A stretch of 5,112 nt of DNA from Planctomycetales bacterium (GTDB lineage Bacteria > Planctomycetota > Planctomycetia > Isosphaerales > Isosphaeraceae). The stretch is taken from contig DAHZZC010000657.1 of NCBI GenBank assembly GCA_027435495.1, forward strand, positions 1 through 5,112, read 5' to 3'. The notes beneath the pieces are model-generated. The model did no database searches. It saw only the letters and a program-made list of their open reading frames with translations, and was not told the DNA's origin. How positions within the stretch are numbered: position 1 is the stretch's first letter; the number at the start of each line of letters is the position of its first letter. A program made the position numbers and the translations under genes. Shown here one piece after another: positions 1-5,112 of the stretch.

Positions 1-1223
1 GGCTGCCGGGCGGCGTGATAGCCCTTCAGCGGGAACCAGCCGAGAAGGTCGCTCTCGGTGATCACCGTCAGCACCGGCACGCGGAGGTCAGGCCGCAGTT
101 TCGCGGCCTTCACCCCGCCCATGACCGCGGCGAGCATTGAGGCCCCGTCCAGCGGCGCACCCACCGCAATGCGCGAGTGGATCAGAATGCCGTCGAATAC
201 CCGGGCGACCGGATCGACCGCATTGACGTAGGTCGTCAGGTAAAAGGCCGACTGAGACTCGCCAATGGCCATCACGCGCCGAGGAACGAGCGGCCCGAGA
301 ACCTGGCTCTCCGCCGCCTCCTTCACGATCCGGCCCACCTGGGAAAAGATGTCATACGAAAATGTATCCCCCGGATGGTTGAGGCGGCCGTAGCGGTCCG
401 GGTCAGCCTTCTTCAACGCCGGCATCTCGCCGCCGAGCAAACCCGGCCCACCCTCGACGCCGACCCTCTGCGCCGAGACCCCCACATAGGCGTGTCCCCG
501 GCGCAGGATCTCGCGATGGGCCATGTTCCAGTCGACCGGGATGTCGAGGCCGGCGCTCACATTCAGCCACTCGACGACGGCCGTCCCGCTGAACTTCGAG
601 GGATCGCTCGGCCGGACCACGATGATCCGGGTCGTGTACGGAGCCGTCCCCGCCGGGAGAGCCTGCCACTTCCCATCTTCGGTCGGCTCGCCCCCCAGTT
701 TGTAGGACGCGGCTGTTCCCGAGACGAAAAACTCGTCAACCCGATAGCCGAGCGCCCTGACGTCGTAGATACCCATCAACAGGTTCGGCTTCCCCGCGAC
801 GGCGATGACCGAGGAGCCGCGCGCCGTCGCCGACTCGGCCGCGCGCTTCCCCTCGAAGGGAAAGACACCGCCCCTCGTGCCCGCATCCCAGCTCCCGTCT
901 CCCTCGATGGCGTTGCCCTTGACCTGGCCCTCGAAGGCGACGATCGTTCGATCGCCGTCGCGCGCGGCCAAGGCGTTGAAGGAGAGCGTCCCGTTCCGGT
1001 ATTCGATCCTTGTGATCGCGAACTTCCGCTCACCGTCGCGAAATGACCCCTTGAGGCCAGCCCCTTCTTTCGAGACGGTCAGCGTGGCCTCATGGTCGCC
1101 GTCACCGGGACTGTAGGTCAACTTCCAGGTGCCGACGACCTCGTTCCCATCCGCGGCCCTCGCCGTCGCGACGAAGACGCCCGAAACGGCCGCCACGACG
1201 ATCATCCCCTTCACGACAGTCAT
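1..1223 (-). CDS. Secreted alpha/beta-hydrolase domain protein (Abhydrolase_10-like) with N-terminal beta-rich domain, C-terminus outside window
   Basis: The frame is open from ATG at 1223 to the left edge (407 residues visible, stop not seen). Residues 1-24 form a signal peptide (M-T-V-V-K, hydrophobic stretch, cleavage near A-R-A-A-D), so export is expected. Residues about 28-127 form a small beta-rich domain running from V-G-T-W-K-L-T-Y to F-P-F-E-G-K-R, resembling a lipocalin-like domain of planctomycete secreted proteins. From about 134 the protein resembles Abhydrolase_10: V-D-W-N-M-A-H-R-E at 230-238, N-H-P-G-D at 282-286, S-Y-D-I-F at 289-293, and the nucleophile elbow G-E-S-Q-S at 321-325 with Ser323. 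T-E-S-D at 389-392 probably supplies the catalytic acid (E390 or D392). The catalytic His must lie beyond the edge. The start is supported by GAGGAG at 1231-1236, 7 nt upstream. A hydrolase or esterase activity is likely; the substrate cannot be told. It is divergent from the sedolisin gene. Confidence 0.85.
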   Translation of the reverse strand, partial: MTVVKGMIVVAAVSGVFVATARAADGNEVVGTWKLTYSPGDGDHEATLTVSKEGAGLKGSFRDGERKFAITRIEYRNGTLSFNALAARDGDRTIVAFEGQVKGNAIEGDGSWDAGTRGGVFPFEGKRAAESATARGSSVIAVAGKPNLLMGIYDVRALGYRVDEFFVSGTAASYKLGGEPTEDGKWQALPAGTAPYTTRIIVVRPSDPSKFSGTAVVEWLNVSAGLDIPVDWNMAHREILRRGHAYVGVSAQRVGVEGGPGLLGGEMPALKKADPDRYGRLNHPGDTFSYDIFSQVGRIVKEAAESQVLGPLVPRRVMAIGESQSAFYLTTYVNAVDPVARVFDGILIHSRIAVGAPLDGASMLAAVMGGVKAAKLRPDLRVPVLTVITESDLLGWFPLKGYHAARQ

Positions 1224-1230
1224 CCGATCA

Positions 1231-1236
1231 CTCCTC
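1231..1236 (-). promoter_or_regulatory. Ribosome binding site of the hydrolase gene
   Basis: The minus strand reads GAGGAG, 7 nt before the ATG at 1223. This is a strong Shine-Dalgarno match. It places the start directly before a signal peptide, which supports the chosen start. Confidence 0.75.
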
Positions 1237-1264
1237 GAATCGAAGAAACTCGGTCGCCGAACGA

Positions 1265-1293
1265 ATTTGGGGATAGGGTCGTCGTCCCGTCAA
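1265..1293 (-). promoter_or_regulatory. Candidate sigma70-like promoter for the hydrolase gene
   Basis: On the minus strand, TTGACG (1293-1288, five of six matches to TTGACA) is followed after exactly 17 nt by CCAAAT (1270-1265, only three of six matches to TATAAT). The -10 element ends about 41 nt before the ATG at 1223. The -35 element is good and the -10 is weak. Planctomycete promoter consensus is poorly defined, so this is tentative. Confidence 0.3.
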
Positions 1294-1321
1294 GTGGAGA
1301 GCTACCGGGCGGACCAACCGG

Positions 1322-1359
1322 GCCGAGTCGCGAGAACGCCGGGGCGCCCTGGACTCGGC
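1322..1359. repeat. 8-bp inverted repeat in the divergent promoter region
   Basis: GCCGAGTC at 1322-1329 is matched by its exact reverse complement GACTCGGC at 1352-1359, separated by 22 nt. The right arm overlaps the candidate -35 element of the sedolisin gene. It could be an operator or an RNA hairpin. In sequence of this GC content an 8-bp match over this spacing can also occur by chance. Confidence 0.35.
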
Positions 1360-1378
1360 GACCGCCGCACCTTACATT
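1350..1378 (+). promoter_or_regulatory. Candidate promoter for the sedolisin gene
   Basis: TGGACT at 1350-1355 matches TTGACA at four of six positions, and TACATT at 1373-1378 matches TATAAT at four of six. The spacer is 17 nt. The -10 element ends 49 nt before the ATG at 1428. Both elements are weak and the call rests on spacing and location. Confidence 0.25.
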
Positions 1379-1413
1379 CGTCCCTGGCGGGACGGCGATC
1401 CCCGGCTCGAATC

Positions 1414-1420
1414 GAGGAGG
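1414..1420 (+). promoter_or_regulatory. Ribosome binding site deciding the sedolisin start
   Basis: GAGGAGG lies 7 nt before the ATG at 1428. The same frame stays open back to an ATG at 1092, which would add 112 residues. That upstream ATG lies inside the oppositely oriented hydrolase gene, and the added residues have no family resemblance. The strong Shine-Dalgarno at 1414-1420 therefore fixes the start at 1428. Confidence 0.85.
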
Positions 1421-1427
1421 ACGGAGC

Positions 1428-3059
1428 ATGTCGATGCCCGCGAACAACAAGGTGACGCTCCACGGCAGCGAGATCGAGCCCGTGGCAGGCTCCCGGCCGA
1501 TCGGCCCGGCGCACCCGGACGAGCGGATCGAGGTGACGGTCCGGCTCCGGCCTCGAACGGCGATCACGCCGGAGGTCCAGGCGCGGACGATGCACCCCGG
1601 ACCTCCCAACGCCCGCGACTACCTCACTCGCGAGCAACTCGCCGCCGACCACGGCGCCTCGCAGGATGACATCGACCGCGTCGAGGCGTTTGCCCGGGCG
1701 CACGGCCTTCGTCTCGCCTTCGCCAGCGAGGGAAGACGAAGCGTCTGGCTCTCCGGGACGGTCGCCGCCATGGAGTCGGCCTTCGGCGTGACGCTCCAGG
1801 AATACGAACTGCCCGGCGGCGGGACGTACCGGGGCCGATCGGGCTCGATGGAAATCCCGGCCGACCTGGCCGACGTGATCGTCGGCGTCTTCGGCCTCGA
1901 CAACCGCCCGGCGGCCCGACCGACCTTCCGGATCGTCGGCCGCGATCGCCGGGGTCGTCCGACGATCCGACCGGCCGCCGGGTTTCCCTCATCCTCGTTC
2001 ACACCGCCTCAGATCGCGCAGCTCTACGATTTCCCCGCCGGCCTCGACGGGACCGGCGAATGCCTCGCGATCCTCGAGCTGGGCGGCGGCTACGATCCTT
2101 CGGATTTGCAGACCTATTTTTCCGCGATCGGCGTACCGGGCCCGACGATTCGAAGTGTTTTGGTCGACGGCGCAACGAACTCCCCGACGGGCGACCCATC
2201 CGGTCCGGACGGCGAGGTCGCGCTCGACATTGAGGTCGCCGGCGCGGTGGCACCTGGAGCGAAGATCGTGGTGTACTTCGCGCCCAACACGGTGCAGGGC
2301 TTCCTCGACGCGATCACGAAGGCGGTCCACGACACGGTGAACCGTCCCTCGATCCTCTCGATCAGTTGGGGATCAGCCGAGGCGAACTGGACGGCGCAGG
2401 CGATGGAGCAGTTCGACCAGGCGTTCCGGGATGCCTCGGCGGTGGGTGTGACGGTCTGCGTCTCGTCGGGCGACAGCGGATCCGACGGCGGCGTGGGCGA
2501 CGGCCAGGCGCACGTCGACTTCCCGGCGTCGAGCCCGTACGTGCTCGCCTGCGGCGGGACGAGCGTGCAGGTCTCGGGCGGGTCGATTGTCTCGGAGGTG
2601 GTCTGGAACGACGGGCCTGGCAACGGTGCGACCGGCGGTGGGATCAGCACACAATTCCCGGTTCCGAGCTACCAGGACGGCTTCCCGATCCCGCCCTCGG
2701 CGAACCCGGGCGGCGGGACCGGCCGGGGTGTCCCGGACATCGCCGCCGACGCCGACCCGAACACAGGCTATCAGGTCCGGGTCGACGGGACGGACACGGT
2801 GGTCGGCGGGACGAGCGCCGTCGCGCCGCTCTGGGCGGGGCTGATCGCCCGACTGAACCAGTCGCTGGGAAAGCCGGTGGGATTCCTGAACCCGAACCTC
2901 TACGGCCCGGCCTACAGCGATGGAGCCTTCCGCGAGATCACCTCGGGAAACAACGGGGCCTATTCCGCCGGCCCAACCTGGAACGCCTGCACCGGCCTGG
3001 GCGTCGCCGACGGGACGAAGATCCTCACCGCACTCCGACCGAACCCGGCCGGGGCGTGA
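1428..3059 (+). CDS. Kumamolisin-like pro-sedolisin (serine-carboxyl peptidase, family S53)
   Basis: The 543-residue product is a sedolisin endopeptidase precursor of the acid-acting, kumamolisin-like group. Residues about 28-160 match the pro-kumamolisin activation domain, with the G-L-D-N-R-P-A-A-R-P motif at 156-165. An Arg-rich linker follows at 172-181, and the mature enzyme should start near 186. Catalytic residues are all present: E263 and D267 in G-E-V-A-L-D, D349 in S-S-G-D-S-G (oxyanion hole) and S463 in G-G-T-S-A-V-A-P. E217 and W314 match the extended hydrogen-bond network (Glu32 and Trp129 of kumamolisin). As I recall kumamolisin (Glu78, Asp82, Asp164, Ser278), spacing between the catalytic residues is identical. 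The C-terminal calcium site is changed: E503, T517 and N519 stand where Asp316, Gly336 and Asp338 are expected. There is no classical signal peptide; I recall the same for the kumamolisin precursor, so export is unclear. Length is normal for the family. Confidence 0.93.
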   Translation: MSMPANNKVTLHGSEIEPVAGSRPIGPAHPDERIEVTVRLRPRTAITPEVQARTMHPGPPNARDYLTREQLAADHGASQDDIDRVEAFARAHGLRLAFASEGRRSVWLSGTVAAMESAFGVTLQEYELPGGGTYRGRSGSMEIPADLADVIVGVFGLDNRPAARPTFRIVGRDRRGRPTIRPAAGFPSSSFTPPQIAQLYDFPAGLDGTGECLAILELGGGYDPSDLQTYFSAIGVPGPTIRSVLVDGATNSPTGDPSGPDGEVALDIEVAGAVAPGAKIVVYFAPNTVQGFLDAITKAVHDTVNRPSILSISWGSAEANWTAQAMEQFDQAFRDASAVGVTVCVSSGDSGSDGGVGDGQAHVDFPASSPYVLACGGTSVQVSGGSIVSEVVWNDGPGNGATGGGISTQFPVPSYQDGFPIPPSANPGGGTGRGVPDIAADADPNTGYQVRVDGTDTVVGGTSAVAPLWAGLIARLNQSLGKPVGFLNPNLYGPAYSDGAFREITSGNNGAYSAGPTWNACTGLGVADGTKILTALRPNPAGA

Positions 3060-3111
3060 GCCGACCGTCCCGCCCGCACCGAATCCGCCCGGCGCCGGCT
3101 TGGCCTGCAAC

Positions 3112-3127
3112 CCCGTGGGCGCACGGG
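3112..3127 (+). terminator. Small GC hairpin after the sedolisin gene, possible terminator
   Basis: CCCGTG (3112-3117) and CACGGG (3122-3127) form a 6-bp stem with a GGCG loop, 53 nt after the sedolisin stop codon. No run of T follows, so it is not a classical intrinsic terminator. It could equally be a transcript-end stabiliser or chance in GC-rich sequence. Confidence 0.25.
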
Positions 3128-3206
3128 TATCCCGGGCGTAGAATCGGGCGAACGGCCCACGCTTCTCGGCAAGGGACAGCCTCCGGGCCGTCGGAGTCGA
3201 CTTTCC

Positions 3207-3213
3207 GGAGAGG
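3207..3213 (+). promoter_or_regulatory. Ribosome binding site deciding the cupin start
   Basis: GGAGAGG lies just upstream of the ATG at 3218, with its GGAG core 7 nt before it. The frame is open far upstream into the sedolisin gene (to 2366), but those upstream residues are an out-of-frame reading of the sedolisin. The site supports 3218 as the true start. Confidence 0.75.
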
Positions 3214-3217
3214 ATTC

Positions 3218-3583
3218 ATGCGGCACGACGAATTCTACGCCATCGACACCGCGACGACCTCCTGGGAAGAGCGATTCAACGAAAAGCTCGGCCGGGCCAT
3301 CCTTCGCAAGGACCTCTACACCGACCCGGAAACCGGCGCCGAGATCCGGATGGTCCGATACCCGGCCGGCCTCGTGAATCCGGCCCATACCCACCCCTGC
3401 GGCCACGGCCTGTACGTGCTCGAAGGCGAACTGGTGACACACAGGGGAACATTCGGACCAGGGTCCTTCGTCTGGTTCCCCGAGGGCGAGGTCATGGAGC
3501 ACGGCGCAGGTCCGTCGGGCGACGTGACCGTGCTCTTCGTCACAAACAAACGATTTCGAATCGATTATGTGGACACTCATTGA
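3218..3583 (+). CDS. Small single-domain cupin protein
   Basis: The 121-residue product is a single cupin barrel with no signal peptide, so it is probably cytoplasmic. Cupin motif 1 fits exactly from G51 to G70: H57 and H59 form the HxH, and H63 sits where Glu is usual, followed by Y-V-L-E-G. Motif 2 runs from G82 (P-G-S-F-V-W-F-P-E-G) to H95. The four His residues H57, H59, H63 and H95 probably hold one divalent metal. The nearest families I can name are the ChrR-like cupins and small dioxygenase-like cupins, but catalytic or regulatory role and ligand are unknown. The GxGYxYP gene begins 49 nt after the stop, which allows co-transcription. The family call is firm; the function is not. Confidence 0.85.
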   Translation: MRHDEFYAIDTATTSWEERFNEKLGRAILRKDLYTDPETGAEIRMVRYPAGLVNPAHTHPCGHGLYVLEGELVTHRGTFGPGSFVWFPEGEVMEHGAGPSGDVTVLFVTNKRFRIDYVDTH

Positions 3584-3632
3584 TTCCCCAGGGCGATTCC
3601 CGAGGTGGAATGTCGGATCGTCGAGCAAGAGC

Positions 3633-5112
3633 ATGCGCCGGATCGCCAGCACCTTCCTGCCCTGCGTTCTCCTTGCCCTGGGACTCGGGATACCCGCAAA
3701 GGCCGAACTGCCTCCGCGCGTGCTCGATGTCTTCGATGCCACCTCGTTGTTGAGATTCAACGCCCAGCAACTCGATCAGCGGCGCGTCTTCTGGGACCAG
3801 ATGCACGCTCTGATCGCCCTCCAGGGGTTGGTGAATCGCGAGTGCCCCCGGCTTTACCTCTTCCTCGTAGGTGACGCCGGACGCATCGACCGCTACTGGC
3901 TCAACCTGTTGCGAGAGCCGGGCCAGTGGCTCGCCGGGTGCAAACTTCGCGAACGTCACGATCTCGTCAAACTGGTGAAGTTGCATCAGGAGTTCATCAA
4001 GGGCGTTGTGGTCTGGGACGAACGCGTCCCGGGAACGGCCCTTCTCGCGTCCACGGCGGCGGGCGTCGAAAACCTCCTGCCCGTCCGCTACGATCCCGGC
4101 CCCGGCTCCCTGTACGATCGCCTGGTGCAAGACCCGTCGGGGCCTCGCCTGGAGGTGAAGCTCCGGTTGCTCCAGAAGGACGGCTCGCCCATGTTCACCG
4201 GCGAGCGCACGGGAAGCGCCAAGTGCGACGCGACGCTCTGGGCCATCGATCGCTATTTCAAGACGGGTCGTTGCAACCCGGCCCTGCTCGGATACTACCC
4301 GGACGCCTGGTGGCTCGGCGGCCAGACACGCGTCGCCCCGGTGAACACGCTCCTCGCGAACCACGATTACTTCATTGCGAAGCGTGGGTTCTTCTTCGAC
4401 CTCGGCCCCTGGGACGACGAGGCCCCGAACGACGACCCAGGCCAGAAGCCGGGCACGGATGCCAGAACGCTCCGAACCATGCTTCGGGCCGCCCATGACG
4501 CATCCCATGGACAGCCGATCCACGTCGGCGGCTTCACGCCCTGGGACCAGAAATACACCGATCACACCGGCGGGAAGCATAAAGGCGTCCCGACCGAGTG
4601 GCGTTTCGCCGAGATCCTCTCCTGCTTCGGAGCCTACATCGACGCCGACGCCCCCGGCCTGCACGCGATGGCCAACGCCTCGGTGTTCTGCCAGATGCCG
4701 ATGGCCGATCGATATCCCCAGCCGAACCTCCCGACCGAGGCGAGCCTCCGCAACCGCGGCTATCTCGACGAGGCCGGGAAGGTCGTGCCCCACAATTACG
4801 CGGCGTTCTACGTCGGGGACTACGACTCGGCGGCCTGGCTTTACCAGAAAATGCCTGAGATCTGGGACGACCCCGCGCGAGGGCAGGTGCCGCTCGGCTG
4901 GGCATTCAACCCAGCGCTCGCCGAGCGGTTCCCGGTCGGGCTAATCCGCGCCCGAGCGACGGCCACGCCGAACGATACCTTCCTGGCCGGCGACTCGGGC
5001 TACGGATACCTGAACCCCGGCAACCTCGTCCCGCCTCGCGAGTGGAGCGGCCTGCCGTCCGACCTGACGGCCTGGGAACACCTCTGCGCGGACGGATACC
5101 GTCGCTGGGATC
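3633..5112 (+). CDS. Secreted GxGYxYP-family protein (putative glycoside hydrolase), C-terminus outside window
   Basis: The frame runs open from ATG 3633 through the right edge (493 residues visible). Residues 1-24 are a signal peptide (M-R-R, hydrophobic core, cleavage at A-K-A before E25), so the protein is exported. The N-terminal part resembles the GxGYxYP_N domain, with L-Q-G-L-V-N-R at 63-69 followed by P-R-L-Y-L. The C-terminal part resembles the GxGYxYP_C domain: H-V-G-G-F-T-P-W at 297-304 and the signature region G-D-S-G-Y-G-Y-L-N-P at 453-462. The last Tyr of the signature is Asn461 here. The family is annotated as putative glycoside hydrolase; substrate and catalytic residues are not known to me. 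No strong Shine-Dalgarno precedes the start. An alternative in-frame ATG at 3567 overlaps the cupin end by 17 nt, but it would bury the signal peptide behind 22 extra residues. It is likely co-transcribed with the cupin gene. Confidence 0.85.
   Translation, partial: MRRIASTFLPCVLLALGLGIPAKAELPPRVLDVFDATSLLRFNAQQLDQRRVFWDQMHALIALQGLVNRECPRLYLFLVGDAGRIDRYWLNLLREPGQWLAGCKLRERHDLVKLVKLHQEFIKGVVVWDERVPGTALLASTAAGVENLLPVRYDPGPGSLYDRLVQDPSGPRLEVKLRLLQKDGSPMFTGERTGSAKCDATLWAIDRYFKTGRCNPALLGYYPDAWWLGGQTRVAPVNTLLANHDYFIAKRGFFFDLGPWDDEAPNDDPGQKPGTDARTLRTMLRAAHDASHGQPIHVGGFTPWDQKYTDHTGGKHKGVPTEWRFAEILSCFGAYIDADAPGLHAMANASVFCQMPMADRYPQPNLPTEASLRNRGYLDEAGKVVPHNYAAFYVGDYDSAAWLYQKMPEIWDDPARGQVPLGWAFNPALAERFPVGLIRARATATPNDTFLAGDSGYGYLNPGNLVPPREWSGLPSDLTAWEHLCADGYRRWD

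Larger units (their letters stand above)
1224..1427. other. Divergent intergenic region
   Basis: This 204-nt gap separates the minus-strand hydrolase gene from the plus-strand sedolisin gene. It holds a Shine-Dalgarno site at each end, a weak promoter candidate for each direction, and the inverted repeat at 1322-1359. An open frame in the sedolisin phase runs through it from 1092, but its conceptual translation looks like low-complexity GC-rich read-through rather than protein. Confidence 0.7.
3060..3217. other. Intergenic region between sedolisin and cupin genes
   Basis: This 158-nt GC-rich gap has no convincing gene. It contains a perfect 10-bp palindrome CCGGCGCCGG at 3089-3098, a hairpin at 3112-3127, a -10-like TAGAAT at 3139-3144 without a recognisable -35 element, and the cupin Shine-Dalgarno at its end. 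It probably ends the sedolisin transcript and starts that of the cupin, but this is inferred from position. Confidence 0.5.

Noticed and set aside
177..1046. A 289-codon plus-strand open frame
   Set aside because: It is antisense to the hydrolase gene, whose signal peptide, domain order and nucleophile motif are convincing. The plus-strand translation is Arg/Asp-rich with no family features.
1092..1427. Upstream in-frame extension of the sedolisin gene to an ATG at 1092
   Set aside because: The extension overlaps the signal-peptide end of the divergent hydrolase gene, resembles no sedolisin propeptide, and a strong Shine-Dalgarno sits before the ATG at 1428.
2552..2817. 14-nt direct repeat CGGCGGGACGAGCG at 2552-2565 and 2804-2817
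   Set aside because: Both copies encode the Gly-Gly-Thr-Ser motif within the sedolisin, in the same frame. Motif reuse and codon bias explain the match.
3089..3098. Perfect 10-bp palindrome CCGGCGCCGG
   Set aside because: It consists only of G and C in a very GC-rich gap, with no loop for a hairpin and no promoter next to it, so chance is sufficient.
2366..3217. Plus-strand open frame running into the cupin frame
   Set aside because: This is an out-of-frame, Arg/Gly-rich reading of the sedolisin gene. The cupin family resemblance begins only at the ATG at 3218, which has its own ribosome binding site.
3567..3632. Alternative start of the GxGYxYP gene at ATG 3567
   Set aside because: It has no Shine-Dalgarno, overlaps the cupin end and would put 22 residues before the signal peptide. 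It remains formally possible because the site at 3633 is also weak.
3540..4793. A 417-codon open frame on the minus strand
   Set aside because: It lies antisense to the GxGYxYP gene, which has a signal peptide and family motifs. Long antisense open frames are expected in GC-rich coding DNA, and its translation shows no recognisable domain.

Overview
The window is GC-rich bacterial DNA. It most resembles a planctomycete of the Isosphaeraceae/Gemmataceae kind. That is inferred from the secreted-protein content, from a GxGYxYP-family protein, and from a small beta-rich W-K-L-T-Y / F-P-F-E-G-K-R domain that I associate with planctomycete secreted proteins. No rRNA or other marker fixes the taxonomy.

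Layout: (1) 1-1223, minus strand, the N-terminal 407 residues of a secreted alpha/beta-hydrolase of the Abhydrolase_10 type, preceded by a small beta-rich domain; its C-terminus lies beyond the left edge. (2) 1224-1427, a divergent intergenic region with candidate promoters for both flanking genes and an 8-bp inverted repeat. (3) 1428-3059, plus strand, a complete kumamolisin-like pro-sedolisin (serine-carboxyl peptidase, family S53). Its catalytic residues are intact, but the C-terminal calcium site is altered. (4) 3060-3217, a non-coding gap with a small GC hairpin. (5) 3218-3583, plus strand, a 121-residue single-domain cupin with His in place of the usual Glu metal ligand. (6) 3633 to the right edge, plus strand, a secreted GxGYxYP-family protein (putative glycoside hydrolase), open at the edge, with Asn in place of the last Tyr of the signature.

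The products fit a degradative lifestyle: a secreted hydrolase/esterase, an endopeptidase and a putative carbohydrate-active protein. Only the cupin and the GxGYxYP gene are close enough (49 nt) to suggest co-transcription, and nothing ties all four into one pathway. I see no mobile element, CRISPR array, tRNA, rRNA or defence system. I found no convincing undescribed system; the points worth following are residue substitutions in otherwise recognisable families, one domain fusion and the divergent promoter region.
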